The notes under the pieces: model-generated | Database searches by the model: none | What the model was told of the DNA's origin: nothing | Seen by the model: only the letters and a program-made list of their open reading frames with translations | Assembly: GCA_012934845.2 (NCBI GenBank) | Contig: WNNJ02002511.1 | Span: 62,001 to 126,000, forward strand | Source: Pomphorhynchus laevis | Taxonomy: Eukaryota > Acanthocephala > Palaeacanthocephala > Echinorhynchida > Pomphorhynchidae | DNA: 64,000 nucleotides | Reading direction: 5' to 3' | Position numbers and translations under genes: made by a program | Part shown: in pieces, positions 54,770 to 64,000 of the stretch | Numbering within the stretch: the stretch's first letter is position 1 | How the letters are laid out: every line of letters starts with the position of its first letter

Positions 54770-55480
54770 AAATATAATCTCGTTTTCCTAGGCTTCCATT
54801 TTGACAACCGACTTTCACTTAAACCTTTCGTTAGAGATAAAGTACGCTCATCTACCTTGATACTCCGCAACCTCCGTCAAGTTCGTAGATTGATCGATTT
54901 CCCTTCTTGTATGACTCTCATATCATCTCTCCTTTTTTCTAGACTCGATTATTGTCTTAGTCTATTTTCCAACTCACCTAAATCCACTCTTCTTCCCCTA
55001 CAACGCATCGTCAACGCAGCTGTCCGAATTCTCCTCCGTCTTCGTCGTTTTGATCACACATCCTACCATCTTGCTTCTCTCGATTTGCCTACAATTTATT
55101 GTCGTGTTCAAATTCGTCTTCTTATCGTTGCTTTCCGCCTTGTAACTTTGCATACCCCTTCATTTCTCAACCTTCCTTTTCTTGATAATTCCCGTCCTGT
55201 TTACTGTTCCTTGCGTTCCTGTAATTCCCTTCTTTTACATGTCCCAAACTACTCTACCTCCTTTGGACTCCGCTCCTTCCTGGTGGCTGCTCCTCTATCG
55301 TGGAATCATCTGCCCATTCATATACGCCAATCAACTTCCCTGCAGTGCTTCAAACGACAAATCCGATCCCATTTTAACAATTTAACTGCTTGACTTTCTC
55401 ATTTTTGTTTGTGGACTTGTAAGCGTACAGCTTGTACGCATTTGCCACATTAAATAAATTTGTATTATTAAAATTTGTAT
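54770..55480 (+). mobile_element. A-family LINE, 5'-truncated insertion in the RLE element
   Basis: Contains the ORF2 thumb and C-terminus (54780-55393: LVFLGFHFDNRLSLKPFVRD ... HLPIHIRQSTSLQCFKRQ) and the complete 3' UTR with hairpin GCGTAC/GTACGC (55423-55439) and a TTGTATTATTAAAA tail. It is nearly the same as 63480-63919. Clear target-site duplications were not found. Confidence 0.9.
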
Positions 55481-56126
55481 TATTATGCTTCGTACGTGGT
55501 TTTCTAGTCTGAGCATTCACGGCATTTTGAAGAACAATACCTTCATCTAGCAAGGCTATGAAATCACCTTTCTGCCATGCATCCAAGCGTCTTTCAAGAG
55601 CTTTTCGCAACGCGGCTGTTTTTCTCGTCGGTAATCTTTGGAGTAATAGCTGACACATTACAGCTGCCTCTTTCAATGCAGTTGGTTGTTCAGGATGGTT
55701 GTTAGTGAATTTACTGTAAGCCGAAGTCAAAAGGTCCACGAACCTATTACTGGCATCACAAATTGGGGGATGAAAGAGGTTTGGTCTCCATGTTCTAATT
55801 TCGTCATAAATTGTTGATATGGTTGGTAGATGAAGAAGACATGTTATTTGCGGTTTGTTAGGAGCTGCCGTAATCTGAGCGCTTGGCAACGGTTGATTAA
55901 TGTCGTCGTCAATAAACTCATTAGTGCGTGCATTTTGCTTCTCCGTATTGATAGAAGGGCTGTTATTTGAGCAATTAGGCGCTGCACAGTTCGTACAATG
56001 CTTGTTAGCCTTGCGACACCGACAACCCTTGCAAACAGCATTCGGTCCATTACAACCGCAACATCTAGGAAGTGCTGATGGCACGCCCTTTGGCATATTT
56101 TCAAGTTGTAGTTTGTGTTGTGTCAA
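55481..56126 (-). pseudogene. RLE element N-terminal CxC-module protein part
   Basis: From MTQHKLQLENMPKGVPSAL. The CxC module is CCGCNGPNAVCKGCRCRKAN then KHCTNCAAPNC, about residues 21-52. A linker and a helical region (SYSKF-like, AVMCQLLLQRLPTRKTAALR, LERRLDAWQKGDFIALLDEG) lead to KPRTKH, where the inserted LINE cuts it. Without the insertion it would run into MQSGNTRGALNSL, a typical start of this RT class. The last 30 codons before 55480 are LINE tail, not part of the protein. Confidence 0.8.
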
Positions 56127-56489
56127 GCTGGACGATTGTATGTTAATTTATTGTGTGTTTTGAGGATTGTTTTGAGGATGAACAACAGCGAGTTGTAAGT
56201 AATGTAATTAGTGTAAGTAGTTAATAGGGATAAGAGGATAGTTTAAACTCTTGTAATAAATGTACGTTATTTATTGTAAGAGTTTAATAGCAAAGACTTT
56301 TTTAACGTCTTATTATATTATATTAATTCTATTATATTAATTATAATATATTAATTATAATATATTATATTATAATATATTATATTAATTCTATTATATT
56401 AATTCTATTATATTTATTATTTAAGTAAAAATTTTCTTGATTACAACATCTTACAATCAAATACGGAAGAAAATAATCAGTACGGCAAT
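56127..56489. other. AT-rich, palindromic TATTA runs
   Basis: No gene. 56290-56410 is a run of ATTATATTAATT-type palindromic units between the 5' ends of the RLE and B elements, which diverge from here. Confidence 0.6.
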
Positions 56490-56597
56490 CCTCCTTCTTG
56501 ACTACAACTTACTTGTTGATCTATAGTTTCTATCTGCTGGACGTTATCTACATCATCTTAAAGTTTTCAAATTACAAGATTAATATACACAATTACA

Positions 56598-57795
56598 ATG
56601 GAGCAAACGAATGCAAGCAAAACTATTTCAAGAACATCCAACCGAGTAATGTCTACTTCTTCACGTTGCTGTTCCTGTAACAGTAAAAACTCAATATGTC
56701 GAAGTTGCATCTGTGCTAAAGCTGGTCGTACTTGCGTGGACTGTTATGCTCAAAACTGTGAAAACGGTAATTCTAAAGAAATAAACCGATCACGATCTGA
56801 AGAAAGCCATCTACCTCTAAATAGTGAAAATTCCACATTACTGTACAACGACATCTCAACAACTCGTCTTGGAGATTCTGTGTTGCAATTCAATCCTTCT
56901 CTTGCTGCTAGCGCTATACAGATTCCAAACCGTGTATTACCATCCTTGTCACCTATTATCACACAAGGGGAGTTTGTTTCACTAGATTTAATGTGTACCG
57001 CGTTGAATTGTCCGATATATTCTTCCGTAAAAGTGCCATGCCAAGTTTCCAGGGAATTTTCCACACGAGATTTTCTGTGTGGGTTATGCTCCGCTAAGTT
57101 ATTATCCGACTTAAAAGAGTCGTTAGCGAGCGCCAATTCCTCTATTAATGATCTACAAACAAGAATAGAATCTCTCAATCTCACTTCTTCGCCTTCCGTG
57201 CCAACTTCTAATCCAGAGTTCTCAATACCTCGTCAAACTTTCGCATCTATTATCCGCAAAGAAGTGACTCGCTCAGTACTCGCAACATCTCAATTCGATG
57301 GTCAATCAACATCTCCCCTAACAATAATTCAAGCATGTGATAGGCAACAACGGCGCTCGTCAAACGTAATAATACGCGGACTACCTAATTCATCAGACGA
57401 TCTTGCTTTAGTATCGGATCTTATCGCATCGTTGAAGGTGTCTTGTGCATCCACATGTCGTTTGTATTTACGCCGACTCCCTGCAAAACGTCATGATATT
57501 CCTCCGTGGATACTTGTTACATCTGATGAAGCAACCACCACGTCAATTCTGAATAATGCCTACAAACTGAGATAATCGACTCGATTTCACAACGCTTATG
57601 TAAGCCCGGATCTCTCGCCACCTGAGGTGAAAGCACTAAAATTACTCAGGAAACAATTACGCGAAAAACGTTTGGCGGATCCTTCGCATAAATTCATAAT
57701 TCGCAATAACCGAGTTATTCGTTTGCAAAAAAATCATTTAATCTCCGCCGAAATTCAACCAAAGTATATCACCACCCTCAATATGACATCATGAT
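56598..57795 (+). pseudogene. B LINE ORF1 (CxC, half-PHD, coiled coil, RRM-like)
   Basis: Starts MEQTNASKTISRTSNRVMS. CxC module about residues 23-54: CCSCNSKNSICRSCICAKAG then RTCVDCYAQNC. Half-PHD module: LMCTALNCPIYSSVKV, DFLCGLCSAKLL. Coiled segment ESLASANSSINDLQTRIES. RRM-like part RRSSNVIIRGLPNSSDDLAL, then LRRLPAKRHDIPPWILVTSD. A TAA stop at 57573 interrupts the protein after NNAYKLR; the same frame goes on as AYVSPDLSPPEVKALKLLRK to a TGA near 57794, the expected ORF1 C-terminus. Thus it is one stop away from open. Confidence 0.88.
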
Positions 57796-58514
57796 AAATC
57801 GCAAACAACAACGAGGCGAAAATTATCTGATTCTCCCTCCTCTTCCTTGGGTTGTTTTGCGCCATTTAACTCCAAATCATCCTCCCTAAATTATCTTTCT
57901 AAATACTCACTTAACATCGGTCTCATCAACATTCGTTCCTTACTCCACAAACTTGAACTTGCTCTCGAAGTCTTCCAAAATAACTCACTTTCACTTCTCT
58001 GCCTAACCGAATCTTGGCATTCCACAAACGACATATCCATTCGAAGACTCGTATCGCTTAACCTAAACGTTGCCGAACGTGCTCGACATGGTGATCCAGG
58101 AAGAATCAACCATGGTGGTCTACTTTCCTTTTCTTTGCCCGCTATATCGTTACATGTTCTAAACTTTCCAGTTGCCCCTACATCATTCGAGCTGATGTGC
58201 TTTAACGCTATACACTTCAGTAGACGAATTTGTTTCGCCCTTATCTATCGACCAGGCTCATCTGCTCCATGTCTTACATTCTTTGACGAACTCTTTGATA
58301 TGCTCTCTAACCTAAGCATTACATCATCTCCCGTCATTATTCTTGGTGACCTCAACATTCGGCTTGACAGACCATCATGCACTCACTCGTCACACCTACT
58401 CAAGACATTATCAGACTTTGGCTTCAGATAGATCCCCACTGAATCCACTCATATCCAAGGTGGACCATTGATTGCATCTTTGTTCAATCATCGTCTACTT
58501 GCAGCATCGTTTCT
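57787..58514 (+). pseudogene. B LINE ORF2, endonuclease
   Basis: The frame opens at 57787 (no ATG before LGCFAPFNSKSSS). EN motifs: LINIRSLLHKLELALEVF, LSLLCLTESWHSTND, ARHGDPGRINHGGLLSF, FALIYRPGSSAPCLTF and VIILGDLNIRLDRPS. A stop at 58429 and a frame change near 58460 separate it from the rest (the GLSDHYLLTI motif lies in the RT frame at about 58530). The start codon is uncertain; ORF2 may start by reinitiation at the ORF1 end, where ATGA overlaps. Confidence 0.8.
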
Positions 58515-60686
58515 GTGAAAGATGTGGGCCTATCCGACCATTACCTTCTCACCATTAACATTAAAACCAATGATCCTCCACACCCTACTCATCCCCATAT
58601 ATACCGTCCATGGAAACAACTTGATCTAAATAACTTGCGTACAAACCTTCTCTCGTTCCCACTCCTAATTTTTGCCGCCTTTACTAACACTTCACTTGAC
58701 GACTTAACCAACATGTACAGCACTGAACTTATTGGCATACTCGATATGATTTTGCCGTTCAAACAATGTACGCCTCGCCGTCAGTCAGGAGCGCCCTGGT
58801 TCGATAGCGATTGCCAAAGAGCCAAGCGCTCCTTACGACACCTTCACCGAATGCACTCAAGATTCCGTCGTCGTAATATCACCGAGCTATTAAACTCATC
58901 TTACTCAGAATACCTCGAATTTCGACGCAAATACCGATATCTTTTGAACTCAAAATGCTCCTCGTACTGGCAAAGCAAAACATCTTTGCGTGACAATCAT
59001 CAATACGCGTGGAAATCCATTAATAACCTTTTGGGTAGAAACAAATCCGTCACGTCTATCTCTATCACTTCCAACCAATTCGCATCTCATTTGCAACGCA
59101 AAATAGCTCGAACTTTGACCTCAATCCACGTACCATTATCTTCTAGTTTCTACCTTGCCCCATATCATACTGAACTGTTTCACTTTTCACTTTTATCTAT
59201 CGAAAGCGTATCTGATGCCCTAGCACGATTACCCAATTCAACCTCTCCTCTCGATCCTGTTCCAACATACATTCTAAAGTTTCTAAGTGACACCATCAGC
59301 CCTTATCTCACAAGTGTCTTCAACATGTCTATCCATTTATCACACTACCCTTCGTCGTTCAAACATGCCATAGTTCGCCTATTATTAAAGAAGCATCATC
59401 TTGATCCAAGTTCCGCCTCCTCCTATAGACCAATATCAAACCTTCCGACCATCTCAAAACTTTTCGAGCGTCTCATCCTCAGACAGGTAAGCAACTACAT
59501 ATCATCAAATTCTATGTTTCCACCTTTTCAATCAGCATATCGACCACAACATTCTACTATGACCGCATGCACAAAACTCTCCAATGATCTACTTCTTGCT
59601 CTTGACAAACATCTAGTAAGCCTTGTAATTTCACTTGATTTATCCTCCGCCTTTGATGTAGTTGATCACACTATACTTCTCTCATGTCTCAGACAACGTT
59701 ACTGCTTCTCGTCTCATGTCATTTCTTGGTTCAAATCCTACCTCTCAAATCGCTCTTATCACGTAGTCTCCAACTCCAACTCTTCTGCGTCGGTTCCTCT
59801 CAGCTGCGGTGTACCACAAGGATCCGTTCTACGGCCGCTTCTTTTCACCCTTCTTCTTGGTGATTTATCTTCCATCGTGGTCCCTTTCGGCTTTGAAGTT
59901 ATTCAGTACGCTGACGATATAGTAATCTATGCATCATGCACACTTACATCTGCATCCAACCTCGCTTCCAATGCATCCTCTTGTCTCTCTGCTATTCACG
60001 CATATCTTTGTTCAATCCGTATGTTTTTAAACAACGAGAAATCTAACATGATGTGGATAACACCGCGCCACTCTTACACCCTCAATTTTCCAGTATGCAT
60101 ACACAATTTCCGTCTACCAGAAGTGACTATCATGACAATCCTCGGTGTCCTTTTTGACAATAATATCTCGTTTCTGCCTTTCATTCGTAGCAAGATCAGT
60201 TCATGCTCCCTCATCCTCCGTGACATCCGAAGTGTCCGTAGAAACCTCGACTTCAAATCGACAGCTATTTTAATTTCCAGCCTTTTCATGCCTCGTCTAG
60301 AATATTGCTTAGGTCTTCTCGTAAACTGTCCAGCATATCAATTTCACTATTTACAAAGGATTCTGCACACGGCTGCTAGAGTCATCTTCCGCCTTCGCAA
60401 GTACGACCACATCTCCAACACCCTCCGCATCCTTAACTGGCTCGACATTCCGAGCCGCATAACCTCTCAAATTCTCACACTTGCATGGCAAATCAAATTC
60501 CGGCACAACCCTCCTTATCTATATCTTCCTGATAGCGCATCCTATATGACGACTGGTCTCTCCCTAAGAAGTCATCACTCCTACTCGTTTTTCGTCCCCC
60601 GTCACAACGGTAATCACGGATATCGTGCGTTCACCATCGCTGCACCACGCCTTTGGAACAAACTTCCTCTGACACAAAATCATTGA
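58515..60686 (+). CDS. B LINE ORF2, end of endonuclease and full reverse transcriptase (723 codons open)
   Basis: Begins KDVGLSDHYLLTINIKTND (EN C-terminus with the SDH catalytic motif). Linker: GAPWFDSDCQRAKRSLRH. RT: NSTSPLDPVPTYILKFL, FKHAIVRLLLKKHHLD, SSYRPISNLPTISKLFERL, SLDLSSAFDVVDHTILLSCL, CGVPQGSVLRPLLFTLLLGD and FEVIQYADDIVIYASC (YADD). Thumb: TILGVLFDNNISFLPFIRSK, LEYCLGLLVNCPAYQ, LQRILHTAARVIFRLRKYDH. C-terminus: TIAAPRLWNKLPLTQNH. The whole RT appears intact, with the usual Gly changed to Arg in SVLRP. It is the most complete LINE polymerase in the window. Confidence 0.93.
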   Translation: MKDVGLSDHYLLTINIKTNDPPHPTHPHIYRPWKQLDLNNLRTNLLSFPLLIFAAFTNTSLDDLTNMYSTELIGILDMILPFKQCTPRRQSGAPWFDSDCQRAKRSLRHLHRMHSRFRRRNITELLNSSYSEYLEFRRKYRYLLNSKCSSYWQSKTSLRDNHQYAWKSINNLLGRNKSVTSISITSNQFASHLQRKIARTLTSIHVPLSSSFYLAPYHTELFHFSLLSIESVSDALARLPNSTSPLDPVPTYILKFLSDTISPYLTSVFNMSIHLSHYPSSFKHAIVRLLLKKHHLDPSSASSYRPISNLPTISKLFERLILRQVSNYISSNSMFPPFQSAYRPQHSTMTACTKLSNDLLLALDKHLVSLVISLDLSSAFDVVDHTILLSCLRQRYCFSSHVISWFKSYLSNRSYHVVSNSNSSASVPLSCGVPQGSVLRPLLFTLLLGDLSSIVVPFGFEVIQYADDIVIYASCTLTSASNLASNASSCLSAIHAYLCSIRMFLNNEKSNMMWITPRHSYTLNFPVCIHNFRLPEVTIMTILGVLFDNNISFLPFIRSKISSCSLILRDIRSVRRNLDFKSTAILISSLFMPRLEYCLGLLVNCPAYQFHYLQRILHTAARVIFRLRKYDHISNTLRILNWLDIPSRITSQILTLAWQIKFRHNPPYLYLPDSASYMTTGLSLRSHHSYSFFVPRHNGNHGYRAFTIAAPRLWNKLPLTQNH

Positions 60687-60895
60687 CGTCGCTTAAACAC
60701 TTCAAAACTTCCTTGATCGCCACACTTCTTGCAAACGAACTAAAATAACACTTTCAGCCGCAATCAATTCAATAACTCTACATACAAGTTCAAACATTCA
60801 TCGGACGTAAACTTGTCTTTTAATTTTTATAGTGAGCCTGTAAATGGTTCTATTGACCACAAAGGCCACTCTAAATAAATTCTATTCTATTCTAT

Positions 60896-61145
60896 TAATT
60901 TATTAATATTAATAATTTATTTATCAATATCATATTAATTATATTAACTAAGAATATACGACGACGTTATCTATAAGACAGCAGAAAATTTAAAACTACC
61001 GTTCGGTCAAATGCAAATATCAGTGTGTCTATAGCTCTCAGGTCTCCGGCGACCTTGTGGAAGTCGAACTGTATAAATATTTTATTTCATTTTAATAAAA
61101 TATTTATTTATACGTTCTTATCAAGCGTTTATTTGAATATTTATT
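60896..61145. other. spacer
   Basis: AT-rich; the central part (60960-61070) is less AT-rich but has no recognised content. Confidence 0.4.
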
Positions 61146-61222
61146 TAAAAATGTAGTGGGCCTGTAAATGGTTATATTTTACCATAACGGCCACTCTAAA
61201 TAAATTCTATTCTATTATATTA
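61146..61222 (+). mobile_element. B-family LINE, 3' terminal scrap
   Basis: GTGGGCCTGTAAATGGTT, hairpin ATGGT/ACCAT (61168-61185), then GGCCACTCTAAATAAATTC and a TTCTATTCTATTA tail. It matches the last 70 bases of the B element. Only the extreme 3' end was inserted or kept. Confidence 0.88.
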
Positions 61223-61690
61223 ATATTATTATATTAATATAATAATAATTTTAAGTTCCTATAAATATAATATTAAGTTCCTATAATAATATATTTTTAA
61301 ATTTACGTATTGTATAAAATATATAAATTCACTACCTAATTTGATTCGTGTAGGACATGAATCCAACACGAATCATGCGCATGTTTTAAAAATAAAAATG
61401 ACGCAATGGTTTGTTTAAAACCATTGCGATATTGATGTAAAATAATTTTACAAATGTTAAAATTGCACAAAATAAACGACATCTGTTACGAAATAAAGAA
61501 CATTTCATTTGGGAAAAGATAAATTTAAAAATATTTTTTTTATTTGGGAATACAAAATGTGATCTGGTATATGGTGTAGCCCGAAGCACTACAAAAAAGT
61601 ACTATATCAAAAAGTAATGCACTCGTTGATTATTTAATGGCATGGGCTAACAAAACTTGTAAAATCAGTTAGAATTCCACAAAGCCGAGG
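61223..61690. other. AT-rich; no gene
   Basis: The short frame at 61589-61386 has no domain. Confidence 0.45.
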
Positions 61691-61699
61691 TTTGATTCT

Positions 61700-62810
61700 A
61701 AATTGAAGACGTTTAAATGTGTCATAAGTTATTGTCCGAATAAAAACGGGTGATATCGATTACTCTGTTTATTGCATGTTTCGGAACAAAGTTACAAAAT
61801 GTTAGCGTGAGGATAAGCTCAACTTTGAGAGAAAACTGATGGAAGATTTTGCGTTAGACCGTAAAGCCCGCTTTCGCTATGCATCAAGTTGGCTAAAAAC
61901 GCACAATCAAAAACTATGCATCAAAGTTGGTGATAACTTAGTAACCGAAGATTACTTAATATCTAATCACCTCTTAACAGAGTTTTTTACGACACTTGGC
62001 GATCATTCCCAACAAGTCGATTACAATATGCTTAAATGTGACGAAGCATGTCCTCTTTCATTGATAAATGCTTATTTAGTACGTGATGAATTACTAAGGC
62101 TGAAACAATGCTCGTGTACAGGACCCGATAATCTTCCGTTCATTCTACTTCGAAATGTTGCCAATAATTTTGTTCATTCTTTAGTTCAAATTTTTTAAAT
62201 AACCGTTTATCTATAAACTTCTCCCATACGATTTAAAGAAATTCAGATTTTTCCTGTTTTTTTAAAGGGTGATCGTACGAACGTAAGCAATTACAGACCG
62301 ATCAGCTTAACATGCGTTTGCTACAAAGTCGTCGAACGTTTGATTTTACGACATTTGAATGCTCATGCAACAAGAAATTTATCCTTACAATATTTCAGCT
62401 TGGTTTTCATGCGCACATATAAACATTTACGAACCTTTTGATCGCTCGTAACATCTGACTCAAGTCCTCGTATAAAGGTTCTGATAGTGATGTTATATTT
62501 ATTGACTTAGCTAAAGCATTTGACACGGTAAATCACATCATACTGTTACGAAAACTTATCTTGTAAGTTTAATTCGCACATTGCCACATGGATTGCTGGC
62601 TTTCTGTCAGACGCGAAATCGTCATTCCAAGTAGGAGCATCTTTATCAGACAGTGTGAGCATTAGAATAGGTGTTCCTCAAGGTTCTATTCTCAGCCCAT
62701 TATTTAATATATTCATAAATGATCTGCTTGGCATTATTAAGTCACCTTTGCTGATGTACGCGGATTATACTAAGTTGTGGCGCGAGATTATATATGATCT
62801 AGATATCTCT
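61700..62810 (+). mobile_element. D-family LINE, RT half (decayed)
   Basis: 61839-62198 has the linker and fingers (MEDFALDRKARFRYASSWL; LRLKQCSCTGPDNLPFILLR). Later frames: FLKGDRTNVSNYRPISLTCV near 62.28 kb, the FIDLAKAFDTVNH-type segment near 62.51 kb, IGVPQGSILSPLFNIFINDL near 62.67 kb and LLMYADYTKLW (YADD altered) near 62.76 kb. It ends where the A copy starts; the thumb is missing. Confidence 0.75.
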
Positions 62811-64000
62811 ATTCCTCTAACTTATTATATCTGAATAGATATCTCTATTCCTCTAACTTATTTCCTCCCTTCCAAGCCGCTTTTCGCTCTAATTACTCTA
62901 CCGAAATTGCATGTCTTAAAGTTTATAACGACTTACTCATCTCGCGCGATCATAAATTATGTAGTGTCATAGTTTCTCTTGATCTATCGTCTGCTTTTGA
63001 CATCGTCGATCACTCGATTCTTCTCCATCGCCTTCGTCATGATTATGGCTTCTCTTTACCCACTGTATCATGGTTTTCTTCATATCTATCAAACCGTACA
63101 TTTCGCGTATATTCTAACTCTTCTCTCTCCCATCCTTCGTCCATTCCGTCCGGTGTTCCACAAGGCTCCGTATTAGGCCCTATACTTTTCTCTCTTCTTC
63201 TTGGTGATTTGTCTTCGATTTCTCATAAATTTAACTTCCATGTTATGCAATATGCTGATGACATTCTCATCTATGCTCATGCACCTGTTTATCGTATTCA
63301 CGATCTTAGTGTTTCCGCTTCGGACTGTCTTGTCTCAATTTCCAATCATCTTTCTTCCCTTCGCCTTTCTCTGAATCCTGATAAATCCAAAATTATGTGG
63401 ATCCTACCTCGACGCCTCGGCTTCGAACCTCCCTCCGTATCATTAAATTCTACAATTCTTCTTATCGTTGATAATCTCGTTTTCCTAGGCTTCCATTTTG
63501 ACAACCGACTTTCACTTAAACCTTTCGTTAGAGATAAAGTACGCTCATCTACCTTGATACTCCGCAACCTCCGTCAAGTTCGTAGATTGATCGATTTCCC
63601 TTCTTGTATGACTCTCATATCATCTCTCCTTTTTTCTAGACTCGATTATTGTCTTAGTCTATTTTCCAACTCACCTAAATCCACTCTTCTTCCCCTACAA
63701 CGCATCGTCAACGCAGCTGTCCGAATTCTCCTCCGTCTTCGTCGTTTTGATCATACATCCTACCATCTTGCTTCTCTCGATTTGCCTACAATTTATTGTC
63801 GTGTTCAAATTCGTCTTATCGTTGCTTTCCGCCTTGTAACTTTTCATACCCCTTCATTTCTCAACCTTCCTTTTCTTGATAATTCTCGTCCTGTTTTACT
63901 GTTCCTTGCGTTCCTGTAATTCCCTTCTTTTACGTGTCCCAAACTACTCTACCTCCTTTAGACTCCGCTCCTTCCTGGTGGCTGCTCCTCTATTGTGGAA
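62811..64000 (+). mobile_element. A-family LINE, 5'-truncated, runs off the window
   Basis: ORF2 from the RT palm on: LFPPFQAAFRSNYSTEIACL, then SLDLSSAFDIVDHSILL. The frame changes once near 63180, then 63209-63919 is open (VMQYADDILIYAHAP; MWILPRRLGFEPPSVSLNST; LGFHFDNRLSLKPFVRDKV; LLPLQRIVNAAVRILLRLRR). The final frame shifts near 63890. A 25-base direct repeat (AGATATCTCTATTCCTCTAA) marks the 5' junction. The 3' end lies beyond 64000. Confidence 0.9.

Larger units (their letters stand above)
52377..56126 (-). mobile_element. RLE-class retroelement, nearly full length
   Basis: Minus-strand element: N-terminal CxC module (56126-55490), RT (54760-53765 and 53915) and C-terminal zinc plus restriction-like nuclease (to 52377). 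It is interrupted by a plus-strand A LINE tail at 54770-55480. One frame change lies in the RT palm near 53940. This RT-HALSC-nuclease architecture is widespread in invertebrate genomes; I do not assign a named clade. Confidence 0.85.
56490..60895 (+). mobile_element. B-family CR1-group LINE, nearly full length
   Basis: 5' leader from about 56490, ORF1 56598-57795, ORF2 about 57790-60700. The 3' UTR has the hairpin TGGT/ACCA (60845-60859), then GGCCACTCTAAATAAATTC and a TTCTA-repeat tail. Only a few breaks are seen: one stop in ORF1, and one stop plus one frame change in ORF2. Confidence 0.92.

Noticed and set aside
1-64000. tRNA, rRNA, CRISPR or operon-like gene clusters
   Set aside because: No cloverleaf-type sequence, rRNA motif or regularly spaced repeat array was recognised.

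Overview
The window is AT-rich eukaryotic, most likely invertebrate animal, DNA. It is dominated by non-LTR retrotransposons (LINEs) at many stages of decay. Only one well-supported host protein gene is visible: a Polycomb/CBX-type chromodomain gene at 35316-35909. No rRNA, tRNA, CRISPR, operon or bacterial signal was seen. The species cannot be named from sequence alone. CR1-like LINEs, an endonuclease-restriction-fold retroelement and a Pc gene fit a small-genome invertebrate; that is inference.

Five working retroelement groups are used here (names are mine). (A/C/G) CR1-group LINEs have an ORF1 with a half-PHD zinc module, an RRM-like C-terminal part, an EN-RT ORF2 and a 3' UTR hairpin. 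(B) is a related, nearly full-length LINE at 56490-60895 whose ORF1 also carries a cysteine-rich CxC module. (D) is a second CR1-like lineage with the same half-PHD ORF1 and a TAA/ATA-rich tail; about a dozen copies are present. (E) is a Jockey/I-like LINE with a CCHC-knuckle ORF1. (RLE) is a reverse transcriptase with a C-terminal restriction-like endonuclease and an N-terminal CxC module, near complete at 52377-56126 (minus).

Layout: 1-4350 holds AT-rich DNA with a hairpin-bearing repeat at 1 and 4061, a Penelope-like remnant, a D tail and a short Lys-rich ORF. 4366-10560 holds C (minus), D (minus), a minisatellite and an old RLE remnant. 11280-13700 is a D copy. 14560-15365 is a tandem repeat. 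15400-23575 is an E element split by a 4.3-kb nest of A, RLE-remnant and D pieces. 24545-27165 is an A copy with a long open ORF2. 27872-34030 holds D ORF1, a C insertion, a 480-bp foldback element and D ORF2. 35316-35909 is the Pc gene. 36145-43410 holds G and several D copies. 43500-48198 is a near-identical second copy of 16013-20708, entered through a chain of nested palindromes. 48199-52095 is D DNA. 52377-56126 is the RLE element with an A insertion. 56490-60895 is B. 61700-64000 holds a D copy and an A copy that runs off the window.

Functionally the retroelement ORF1 proteins are expected to bind RNA, and the EN-RT ORFs to nick target DNA and prime reverse transcription. Most copies are broken. 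The best preserved are the B ORF2, the A ORF2 at 24647-27022, the D ORF2s at 12380-13639 and 40733-42635, and the RLE ORF.
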